Source: Monoplex corrugatus
Taxonomy: Eukaryota > Mollusca > Gastropoda > Littorinimorpha > Ranellidae
NCBI GenBank assembly: GCA_030674185.1
Contig: JAPXFY010005224.1
Coordinates: forward strand, 1 to 15,561
Reading direction: 5' to 3'
DNA: 15,561 nucleotides
Part shown: one piece after another, positions 1 to 7,970 of the stretch
Position numbering within the stretch: the stretch's first letter is position 1
How the letters are laid out: each line of letters starts with the position of its first letter
Notes under the pieces: generated by a model
Told to the model about the DNA's origin: nothing
Databases searched by the model: none
The model's input: the letters and a program-made list of their open reading frames with translations, nothing else
Position numbers and translations under genes: made by a program

Positions 1-59
1 TGCGTGCAATTATGTTTGAACTGTACGATATTTCATTTTTTTAGAAGTAGATACACAGA

Positions 60-166
<107 letters not shown>

Positions 167-210
167 GACAGAAATATATACACACATACACACACACAGA
201 AACTACACAC

Positions 211-322
211 AAACACAAACGAACATCCTTGTGCACGTAAACACACACACTAAAATAACAAACACAAAAACACAAACGAACATCCTTGTGCACGTAAACA
301 CACACACTAAAATAACAAACAC
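211..322. repeat. 57-bp tandem duplication inside unit A
   Basis: The segment CACAAACGAACATCCTTGTG with its following DNA occurs at 214 and again at 271, exactly 57 bp apart, and ends each time with AATAACAAACAC. Unit C has one copy (near 2218), so the duplication is specific to unit A. Confidence 0.9.
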
Positions 323-546
323 AGAAAGAATCAAACACACATGCACACACAATGACACATGTATCTATACACACAAACACACTCTTACAAAAATATGCCA
401 ACATGAGTACACGAAGAGACAAAGATTTACAGATACACACACTAACACTCACAGAAAGACAAGCAGAGATCCATATACACACACACGAATCAAAATCACA
501 AAACATAAAAGGATATACACAGTAAGACAGAAATGTTGGTGTCTAC

Positions 547-582
547 CTTCCTCTTCGCCGTCGGGTCCAGAGTGGTCATTGC
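547..582 (-). CDS. Putative 36-nt mini-exon, copy A
   Basis: On the minus strand this segment follows GTTTACTTTCAG (acceptor-like, pyrimidine-rich) and ends AGGAAG before GTAGAC (donor-like). It is 36 nt, a multiple of three. Read in phase 1 (two bases finish a split codon, one base starts the next) it encodes xNDHSGPDGEEE, where x is Gly if the previous exon ends in G. The phase-0 frame is also open; the third frame has a stop. Being symmetric, it could be included or skipped without shifting the frame. The donor matches consensus only at AAG|GTA and is weak. I do not recognise the protein. Conservation extends into the flanking DNA because the whole unit is duplicated, so conservation alone does not prove an exon. 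Confidence 0.42.
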
Positions 583-741
583 CTGAAAGTAAACTTCAGC
601 AAAATTACAAATAATTAAACCACTCTTTATCAGTAGGAGATGTACTATCTTGACTCAGAATGTGTTCTGTTTGTCTTCTCTCTCTCTTTTTGTCTCTGTG
701 TCTCTCTGTGTCTCTCTTTCTCTCTGTATACACGCACACAC

Positions 742-826
742 ACACATATACATTTATATAAATGTATATATATATATATACATATATCAATATACATATA
801 TGTATATATATATGTGTATATATCTC
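742..826. repeat. AT-rich TATATA/CATATA block of unit A
   Basis: Alternating TATA and CATA steps rich in short palindromes. Equivalents lie at about 1565-1652 in unit B and 2660-2722 in unit C. Confidence 0.85.
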
Positions 827-927
827 CCCCTCCCTTTCTCTGTGTGTTTCTTTCTCCTGAGAATAACTTGTGTGCTTCACATTGTGTTTGCTCGTGCAGG
901 CTTGGTTGATGGTGATGAGCGTGTGTG

Positions 928-930
<3 letters not shown>

Positions 931-983
<53 letters not shown>

Positions 984-1012
984 AGAGAGGGAAAGAAAGA
1001 GAGAGAGAGCGC

Positions 1013-1069
<57 letters not shown>
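931..1069. repeat. Composite (GA)n-(GC)n-(GT)n tract
   Basis: About 75 bp of GA-rich repeat run into GC repeats (about 1009-1027), then into GT repeats to 1069. Alternating GC followed by GT is the classic Z-DNA-prone pattern, and the GA part is a purine mirror repeat able to form triplex DNA. Confidence 0.95.
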
Positions 1070-1074
<5 letters not shown>

Positions 1075-1381
1075 GTGGGTTTTCATGTGTCTGTTTGAAT
1101 TTGTTTAACTGAGTGCATCGTATATGTGTTTGCGTATTTGTGTGTGTGTGCAATTATGTGTCAATCAAACACACATGCACACACATTGACACATTTTTCT
1201 AAACACACAAACACACACTTACAAAAATATGCCAACATGAGTACACGAAGAGACACATATTTACAGACACACACAGACACACTCACAGACAGACAAGCAC
1301 ACGTCCATATACAAAGACGCGAACCAAAATCACAAAACCATAAAAGGATATCCACAGTAAGACAGAAATGTTGGTGTCTAC

Positions 1382-1417
1382 CTTCCTCTTCACTGTCAGG
1401 TCCAGACTGGCCATTGC
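1382..1417 (-). CDS. Putative 36-nt mini-exon, copy B
   Basis: This is the same layout as copy A: minus-strand ATCTACTTTCAG before it, AAG|GTAGAC after it, exactly 36 nt, open in phase 1 as xNGQSGPDSEEE. Relative to copy A it has several substitutions and no indel. The Asp-Ser-Glu-Glu-Glu stretch is the kind of acidic serine site used by casein kinase 2; copy A has Gly in place of that Ser. In the transcription direction it would be the middle of the three exons. Confidence 0.42.
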
Positions 1418-1763
1418 CTGAAAGTAGATTTCAGCAAAATTACACATAATTATACCACTCTTTATCAGTAGGAGACCTACTGTCCTGACTCAGAATGTGT
1501 TCTGTCTGTCTTCTCTCTCTCTCTCGCTCTCTCTATCTCTCTTTGTATTCACACACACGTACACACATATACATTTGTATACATGTATACATATATACAT
1601 ATATCAATATATGTATATGTGTGTGTATATATATATGTTATATATATATATATCTCCCCCCCCCCTTCTCTCTGTGTTTCTTTCTCCTGAGAATAACTTG
1701 TGTGTTTCACATTATGTTTGCTGATACCGGCTTGTTTGAGGGTTATGAGCGTGTGTGTGAGCA

Positions 1764-1822
1764 AGAGAGAGAGAGAGAGAGATAGAGAGAGTGTTTCTGT
1801 GTGCATATGTGTGTGCGTGTGT

Positions 1823-1895
<73 letters not shown>
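1764..1895. repeat. (GA)n and (GT)n tracts of unit B
   Basis: A short GA run is followed by GTGTTTCTGTGTGCATATG and an almost pure GT tract at 1811-1895. It occupies the same place as the composite tract of unit A but lacks the GC part. Confidence 0.95.
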
Positions 1896-1900
<5 letters not shown>

Positions 1901-2038
1901 TGTGTCTGTGTTTCAGTTTCTTTAATTGAGTGCATTGTGTATGAGTTTGCATATTTTTTGTGTGTGGAATTATGTATGAACTGTATGATATTTGATTTTT
2001 TAGAAGTAGAGAGAAATTCATACACAGACGAAAACATG

Positions 2039-2070
2039 CACACACACACACAAACACACAAACACACACA

Positions 2071-2136
<66 letters not shown>
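2039..2136. repeat. (CA)n microsatellite of unit C
   Basis: CA repeats with a few interruptions (AAACACAC, ACCACAC). It lies 143 bp after the GT tract of unit B, to which it is complementary. Confidence 0.95.
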
Positions 2137-2138
<2 letters not shown>

Positions 2139-2464
2139 CCACACACACAAACAAATACAAACACACATAGAAATATATAAACACACACACACACACACGC
2201 ACAGAAACTACACACAAACACAAACATCCATGTGCATGTAAACGCACACACTAAAATAACAAACACAGAAACAATCAAATGCACATGCACACACAATGAC
2301 ACATGTTTCTATACACACAAACACGCACTTACAAAAACTGCAAACATGAGTACACAAAGAGACACATATTTACAGACACACACAGACAAACTCACAGGCA
2401 GACAAGCAGACACACGAAACAAAATCACAAAACCTTAAAAGGATACAGAAATGTTGGTGTCTAC

Positions 2465-2500
2465 CTTCCTCTTCGCTGTCGGGTCCAGACTCGTCACCAC
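2465..2500 (-). CDS. Putative 36-nt mini-exon, copy C
   Basis: This is the most upstream copy in the minus-strand direction. It is preceded by ATTTACTTTCAG and followed by AAG|GTAGAC. Its 36 nt are open in phase 1 as xGDESGPDSEEE. Its variable first half differs most from copies A and B, while the SGPDSEEE half matches copy B. No further exon of the same gene could be identified between here and 6.2 kb, so the rest of the hypothetical gene lies outside the window or is too short to see. Confidence 0.42.
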
Positions 2501-2728
2501 CTGAAAGTAAATTTCAGCAAAATTACATATAATTATACCACTCGTTTTCAGTAGGAGACCTACTATCCTGACTCAGAATGTGTTCTGTCTGTCTTCTCTC
2601 TATCTATCTCTCTCTGTCTCTCTCCCCATCTAAATACACACACACATACACACGTATACATTTATATAAATGTATATATATATGTATATACATATATGTC
2701 AATATATATATATGTATATATATCATCT

Positions 2729-2748
2729 CTCCCCCCCCCCCTTTTTTT
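2729..2748. repeat. Poly-C / poly-T run
   Basis: A CT step followed by about eleven C and seven T residues. Units A and B have shorter versions (CCCCCTCCC and CCCCCCCCCC) at the same place, showing length drift between copies. Confidence 0.9.
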
Positions 2749-2831
2749 CTCTCTGTGTTTCTCTCTCCTGAGAATAACTTGTGTGCTTCACATTGTGTTT
2801 ACTCGTACAGGCTTGGTTGATGGTGATGAGC

Positions 2832-2835
2832 GTGT

Positions 2836-2918
<83 letters not shown>

Positions 2919-2933
2919 AATGTGTGTGTGTGT
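2832..2933. repeat. (GT)n tract of unit C
   Basis: Almost pure GT repeats to about 2914, then GCGTGAATG and a further short GT run. This marks the right end of the tandem array. Confidence 0.95.
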
Positions 2934-2939
2934 TTACCT

Positions 2940-3111
2940 ATATATCTTTCTGATTATTCTTAGATAAATTCCATCAATACTGAGCCTTTCTAGTTGGTTG
3001 ATTAGTTCTTATCCAATCAAAGGCCTTGGTATAATCAAAAAGCATAAAAATAAATCCTTACTCAACTCTACAGACCTCTCTCAGATAGTTCTTAGGATGT
3101 ATATGGCATTA
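2940..3111 (-). pseudogene. RTE-type reverse transcriptase fragment, reverse orientation
   Basis: The reverse complement aligns closely with the reverse-transcriptase region of the RTE elements at 7711-7885, 9460-9640 and 14665-14830. It reads through AYILRTI, ERSVE, a palm motif A of the form LFDYTKAFDW with the catalytic Asp, and a LINQLERL-type helix. It is truncated at both ends, has an in-frame stop after RTI, and needs a frame change after the motif. It joins the GT tract of the tandem array directly on the left. No target duplication is visible. Confidence 0.85.
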
Positions 3112-3725
<614 letters not shown>

Positions 3726-3799
3726 GGCCCATTTGCTCAGTTGGTTATAGCACCATGTTGATAATGTGGAGGTTGTGGGTTCGACCCTCATGTGGGCCA
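3726..3799 (+). tRNA. tRNA-Ile-like gene, anticodon GAT
   Basis: The 74 nt fold as a complete cloverleaf. The acceptor GGCCCAT pairs at all seven positions with GTGGGCC (one G-T), discriminator A. The D arm is GCTC/TAGC with loop AGTTGGTTA and one C-T mismatch. The anticodon stem is CCATG/TGTGG with loop TTGATAA, giving anticodon GAT. The variable loop is AGGTT, and the T arm is GTGGG/CTCAT with loop TTCGACC. Its overall form is that of nuclear tRNA-Ile. Eukaryotic nuclear genomes normally read these Ile codons with AAT (inosine) rather than GAT. It may therefore be a tRNA pseudogene, a tRNA-Ile-derived SINE head, or an unusual functional gene. The A box (TTGCTCAGTTGG) and B box (GGTTCGACCCT) each deviate at one position. 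Confidence 0.75.
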
Positions 3800-3803
3800 C
3801 TGA

Positions 3804-3808
3804 TTTTT
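3804..3808 (+). terminator. Pol III terminator-like T5 run
   Basis: TTTTT starts five bases after the last base of the tRNA-like gene, the usual distance for RNA polymerase III termination. It argues for a free-standing tRNA gene or pseudogene rather than the head of a longer SINE. Confidence 0.55.
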
Positions 3809-4026
3809 GTTTAGTTAAGATTGTCATGATAGGTATGTATGGGTGTTTCCTTTTTGCTGGTGTTGTTGTTGCTATTGTTGTAGCTGTTCTTGTCGGCCGT
3901 CATGTATGTATTTACTGTTATTTGTTATTTGAATCCATTACCTGTTTATTTATCTACATATTCCTTTATTTTGTATGTATTTATTCACCTGCTTACTTGC
4001 TTCTTATTCACGTACTCACTCAATCG

Positions 4027-4080
4027 CTTACTTACTTACTTACTTACTTATTTACTGGCTTGCTTGTTTGCTTGCTTACT
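4027..4080. repeat. (CTTA)n / (CTTG)n tetranucleotide tract
   Basis: CTTA repeats pass into CTTG/TTTG variants inside a T-rich low-complexity stretch of about 250 bp. Confidence 0.85.
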
Positions 4081-4099
4081 TTTCTTATTAACTTATTTA

Positions 4100-4740
4100 T
4101 ATACCTATCAATGATTAAGAAAATATTGTCCTTACTTAGTTGATAGACAGCTGAGCATTTGGACATTGACAGGGGGGCTCTGTCATGTGAGACGAGTTTA
4201 TACAGAAAAGCTACCTGTGTTGTGATTCAGACCTTTGATCATTCGTTTATTTACTTGATAGATGTGTTCCTTTCTTGAAGGTAAGATACACACATACACA
4301 TGTCATTTACATGTAACCAAGACTTTTCCAGTGATAGGCTGATAAAATAGCCATCATAAAATATAGACTGGATAAAACATAGTCTAGGTAGGGCATCAGG
4401 GCCTAGCTGGTTTATGTTCAGGCTTAAGGCTTGTGCCACGATCACCATGCACATGGCACCTGTGACGTCAGTGCATATGGAATTCGTTCCAAGCGTGGAA
4501 ACGTCATCTTGAGAAACTGAAATTGAAACTTCAGTTACTTTTTCATTCATACAGTTATTAATTTTATTCTGTTATTTTTTCGTTTGTTTATGTGTGCATT
4601 TTCATATTCACGTATTCATGTAAGTATATATTCATTTATCTATTCATTGATAATTTATGTTCTCAGTGAGTGGATGATGAAAGAAAATTATGTGTGATTT
4701 GAACCAATGATGAAACGCAGTGGATGGATTCGTTGTTAGA
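4100..4740. other. Unique stretch, no gene supported
   Basis: A 99-codon open frame on the minus strand (4251-4550) has no recognised motif and no splice context that I trust. A perfect TGACGTCA (CRE-type palindrome) lies at 4463-4470, but no promoter or gene is nearby. The remainder is T-rich. Confidence 0.5.
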
Positions 4741-4742
4741 CC

Positions 4743-4770
4743 TCTGTCTGTCTGTCTGTCTGTCTGTCTG
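4743..4770. repeat. (CTGT)n tetranucleotide repeat
   Basis: Seven CTGT units followed by CTGCCTGTCC. Confidence 0.9.
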
Positions 4771-4809
4771 CCTGTCCTGCGCTGCCTGTGCTGTCAGTCT
4801 CTCTTTTTT

Positions 4810-5010
4810 TTCTCAAAGAGGATTTTTACCATGCAATATTCAGGCTGCTCTGTCTGGGGGATAGAACATGTAGCCGCATTGCAACGCCACCTATTTTTCC
4901 TATATAGATTTATTTCTGTTTACCAATGTAAGTCCTTTTTTAACCTGATTGTGTGGAGACAATTGTTTTGTTGCTGTGGAATCTTTAACATGCGCTTTTC
5001 TGGGAGACAA
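4810..5010. repeat. Possible gastropod dispersed repeat
   Basis: The order of short blocks, CAATATTCAGGCTGCTCTGT, CAACGCCACC, TTTCTGTTTACC, TTGTTGCTGTGGAAT and TAACATGCGCTT, resembles from memory a degenerate copy of a repeat common in marine snail genomes. That repeat has a GTTGCCGTGGGTTCTTTTAC-type core. I see no coding potential. This rests on memory only; a repeat-library search would decide it. Confidence 0.35.
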
Positions 5011-5099
5011 AAAGGAAACTGAAACTGCACACAGTATTTCAGTTGATCATATCTTTAAAAATACAAGTACTAAAAGTCACAACTTAAAATTTTATGGAG

Positions 5100-5335
5100 G
5101 GGTGGGGCCGGTGAACATCCTTATCTGATCCGTGATTTGGAACTGGGATTTCTTGGCGTCTTAGGCAGGTTTTTAAGTAACCACTACACCACACACGGCT
5201 CCTGCTTGTTTGCTGCACATTAGTTCTTAGTAACCACCATGCCACATACTGCTCCTGGATTTGCATGCACATTACTTCTTTAAGTAACCACAAGACCACA
5301 CACTACTCCTGGTTGTTTGATGCATATTGGTTCGT
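5100..5335 (-). mobile_element. tRNA-type SINE with triplicated A-box module
   Basis: Reading the minus strand, GTAGTGGTTAC (A-box-like, 5177-5187) is followed by a CTGCCTAAGACGCC anticodon-arm-like part and GTTCCAAATC (degenerate B box, 5134-5143). These are spaced as in a tRNA head. The first part, GGAGC(A/C)GT.TGTGG....GTGGTTACT, recurs three times with periods of 53 and 54 bp (A boxes at 5177, 5230 and 5284 in plus coordinates). The SINE body is not identified, and the boxes are imperfect, so it is unlikely to be active. Confidence 0.5.
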
Positions 5336-5410
5336 TATTTGGAATAGCTATGGAACATTGATGTGACATATATTATCAATTCTTTTGAGGTTGTAGAATA
5401 TAAAAAAAAG

Positions 5411-5700
5411 AAATCAAATCAAATCAAATCAAATTTAATAAAATAAAGTGAAATATGATAAATACAATACAATACAATACAACTCAATACAATACAATAC
5501 AATACATTACAATGCAATGCAATGCAATGCAATGCAATCAATGCAATACAATACAATACTAAATACAACACAACACAACACAACACAATACAATACATTA
5601 CAATACAATACACACATGCAATGCAATGCAATACAATACAATACAATACAATACAGAACGCAACGCAACGAGCAATACAATACAATACAATACAACAAAA
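5411..5700. repeat. Mosaic pentanucleotide array (AATAC/AATGC/AACAC/AAATC)
   Basis: The period is five throughout. Blocks are each homogeneous: AAATC at 5411-5434, AATAC from 5461, AATGC around 5511-5535, AACAC around 5566-5586, AATAC and AATGC again, then a short AACGC block near 5660. Variants are clustered in runs, as expected for slippage. It produces spurious long open frames on both strands. Confidence 0.95.
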
Positions 5701-5724
5701 TAAAAAATAAAAACAAATACTAGT

Positions 5725-6239
5725 TTTTTTATCAGTCTTGTAATAGTAATGGCACGATGTACATTTAAGAAAAATCATGAAAATATAATATACAAATAGG
5801 GTAAAGACGGGCAGATTACACACTGAAATTAAAGTGTGATGAACTGAGTTTTGCACGTAGAGCCGTATACGGTTTTACTCAGTGGATGCCATACGGACTT
5901 TCTGATTTCTAATGGAAAAGGTGAACTCGTCAGACAGTGGCATATGCAATCATCGACTGTCCATAATTAAATCTGCTAATCACCTCTGTCACTGGCATGC
6001 TTGTAACCTTAGGTACATGAAGGAAATCCTCTGCAAATGATCCAAAGAAAGCACGTGATTACAGTGTGCACTGAGGGATGGAATAGTTATTGCAATCATG
6101 CATTACACATGTGTTTTATCTGATTTAATACTGTAACTGCGGTAACGCAGAATCTAATTCTGGCCCAACACAGAGTATTTGCATGAAGATTTCTGATCAA
6201 TGCTGCTAGAGAGCAGTCCTGTTAGGTTGGAAAAGAAAT
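5725..6239. other. Unique stretch, no gene seen
   Basis: I see no domain, RNA gene or long repeat in these 515 bp. Small palindromes occur (CCGTATACGG at 5863-5872; CTGCG-GTAA-CGCAG near 6137) but without context. Confidence 0.5.
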
Positions 6240-6840
6240 TTCGTAAGTAGAATGGGACAAATCAAATAGTTAGGGATATGGGCTGTGTTCGAAGGTTTTC
6301 TGTTGAATTGGATGGCAGGCCATTTGATATCAGCATCTTTCAGTGTATTTGACTACCAGCATTCTGCCAGTACTCAGGACGAAATGACAACTTCTACGAA
6401 GTATTAGAGATGGCCAAGACCATGTAAATCACAAGAAGTACATAATTTATAGGAGATTTTATTGCTAAGAAGGACGGACAGGGTGGAGGATATAGATGGA
6501 CCTCATGGCCTTGGTACACAAAATGAAAGGGAGGGAAACTTGTAGAATGGGCACAGATGAATGAGTTCATAGTAGGAAACACCTGGTTTGAGCAGCCTGA
6601 TAGAAGAAAATGGACATGGATGAGTCCAGGAGATAATACCAAAAATCAGACTGACTACATCCTAATAAAAAAAAAAGATCTAGAAATTCTTTACTGACAG
6701 CAAAAACACTACCAGGCACAGACTGCAACAGTGACCACAATCCTGTAGTGGGAAGATTTAGGCTGAAATTAAGGAAAAAGAAACAGACTAAAAGCAACAT
6801 CACACTAAATCTTGGACACACATGAATTCATGCGTACAAA
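6240..6840 (+). pseudogene. RTE-1 apurinic-type endonuclease remnant
   Basis: Fragments spread over three frames match the EEP endonuclease of RTE-type LINEs, the family also found in bovine CFDP2. They include LDGRPFDISIFQ (near 6308), GDFIAKK (6452; the family has GDFNA, so Asn is replaced by Ile), HGLGTQNERE, NTWFEQPDRRKWTW (6578), TDYILIKKK and the C-terminal NSDHNPVVGRF with the catalytic Ser-Asp-His (near 6727-6738). Several frameshifts and stops separate them. The missing Asn and the broken frame mean it cannot be active. The N-terminal third of the domain is not recognisable. Confidence 0.8.
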
Positions 6841-7215
6841 ATTTAAATACATTTTCAAAACAAATTCAGTGCTCTCAAAGACGTTGGTGACAGTGAGGAG
6901 CAATGGACAAAGTTGAGAAATTCGATAAATGAAGCTTGTGAAAAAATCTCTAGCATAGATAGAAAAGCAAAAAAGGACACGATGACAAAAGAAATTCTAT
7001 GCTTGATGGAGGAACGGAAGAAGGCAAAGAGAAAGGAGGAGATGTACAGTAAGATAAACAAAGAAATAAGGAATAGGTGCAATGAAACTAAGAAAAGCTT
7101 GGCTGAAAACAAAATGCAACGAAATAGAAGACCAACACAAAACGGATCCTCAGAGTATGTAAAAACGAATTGAAGAAATTGTCCTCAGGAAAATACATGC
7201 ACATCTACTGGTTGC

Positions 7216-7970
7216 TTGAAATCGAAAGATGGTACGCTCATCATGGAAAAAGACAAAATATTAGATACTTGGGGAGAGTACATTAAACACCTTTTTGAAG
7301 ATGACAGAAACGAAGAACACATTATAAGAAAGAACGTTGAAGGACCACCCATAATGAAAGATGATGTAAGAGCAGCACTGAAAAAGATCAAACCAGGAAA
7401 AGCCCCAGGACCAGACAATATTGCTACAGAGATGATTGAATCCTTTGTGGAATTTGGTATTGAAAAAATAACAGTCCTCCTAAATGGGATTTATGACACT
7501 GGGAAAATCCCCAAAGATATGTCAAACTCAAATTTCATTGCACTTCCAAAGAAGACAGGGGCTATAGAATGTGAACTCAATCGCACAATCAGCTTGATGA
7601 GTCATTTAACAAAACTCCTGTTAAAAATAATCATGATGAGGACAAGGAATAGAATCAAAAGAGAAATAGCAGAAGAGCAGTGTGGATTTGTGGAAAGGAA
7701 AGGAACTATTAATGCCATAAACATCCTAAAAACTATCACAGAGAGGTCAGTCGAGATGAATAAGGATTTGCATTTATGCATTTTTGATTACACCGAGGCT
7801 TTCGATTGGGTAAGACATGAAAAATTGATCAACCAACTAGAAACACTCAAGATTGATGGAAAAGATCTATAAATAATCAGAAATCTGTATTGGGAACAAA
7901 CAGCTGCAATGAGAATAGAAAACGATCTAAACTCTTTCCAAAATATCAAAAGAGGAGTCAGACAAGGTAA
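7216..7970 (+). pseudogene. RTE-1 reverse transcriptase, N-terminal half
   Basis: An open stretch of 218 codons (7216-7872) carries the N-terminal LINE reverse-transcriptase motifs in order: KPGKAPGPDNIATEMI, FIALPKKTGAIECELNRTIS, EEQCGFVERKGT, and palm motif A FDYTEAFDW with its catalytic Asp. A TAA at 7870-7872 replaces the CGA (Arg) seen at the same place in RTE-2 and RTE-3. After it the frame continues as IIRNLYWEQTAAMRIEN to RGVRQG, then the L1 junction. The YADD box and C-terminal region are absent. Only decay products would result from this copy. Confidence 0.88.

Larger units (their letters stand above)
1151..1965. repeat. Array unit B (internally deleted)
   Basis: After CAATTATGT this copy jumps directly to GTCAATCAAACACAC, so it lacks the roughly 320 bp that contain the CA tract in unit A. 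It keeps the candidate mini-exon (1382-1417), CT tract, AT block, a short GA tract and an 85-bp GT tract. Confidence 0.85.
1966..2937. repeat. Array unit C
   Basis: This copy again contains the CA tract (2039-2136) and a single copy of the segment duplicated in unit A. It has the candidate mini-exon at 2465-2500, an AT block, a poly-C/poly-T run, and a GT tract where unit A has GA-GC-GT. A 13-bp gap relative to units A and B lies just beyond the donor side of the candidate exon. It lacks the TTTCATGTGTCTG tail. Confidence 0.85.
6240..7970 (+). mobile_element. RTE-1: 3'-truncated RTE/BovB-like retrotransposon
   Basis: It contains an endonuclease remnant (about 6240-6840), a charged linker (6900-7180) and the first half of a reverse transcriptase (7216-7970). 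It stops at the GVRQG position, before the YADD motif, where it is joined to an L1-like element. Losing the 3' half is unusual for a LINE insertion, which normally loses its 5' end. The right edge is therefore more likely a recombination or template-switch junction than an original insertion boundary. It differs from RTE-2 by roughly 10% where they truly correspond (7270-7630 versus 9030-9390). Confidence 0.85.

Noticed and set aside
841..921. Plus-strand exon candidate after CTCGTGCAG (GCTTGGTTGATGGTGATGAG) in unit A
   Set aside because: The matching place in unit B reads ATACCGG, losing the AG acceptor, and the downstream GTGTGT is only the microsatellite.
4463..4470. Perfect CRE palindrome TGACGTCA
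   Set aside because: A single 8-bp site with no promoter or gene nearby.
4251..4550. 99-codon minus-strand open frame
   Set aside because: No recognisable domain, no clear start or splice context, and a length expected by chance in AT-rich DNA.
5411..5700. Regularly spaced repeats resembling a CRISPR array
   Set aside because: The period is five with no spacers; it is a pentanucleotide microsatellite in a eukaryotic genome.
5419..5856. 145-codon minus-strand frame rich in Tyr-Cys-Ile-Val
   Set aside because: A translation of the AATAC/AATGC pentamer array.
5863..5872. 10-bp palindrome CCGTATACGG
   Set aside because: Isolated, with no repeat elsewhere in the window and no associated feature.
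7216..7872. An active retrotransposon polymerase
   Set aside because: The 218-codon frame ends at a TAA, lacks the YADD half and is fused to another element.
6240..7970. A functional craniofacial development protein 2-like gene
   Set aside because: The resemblance comes from the shared RTE endonuclease. This copy has frameshifts and stops and continues into a reverse transcriptase.
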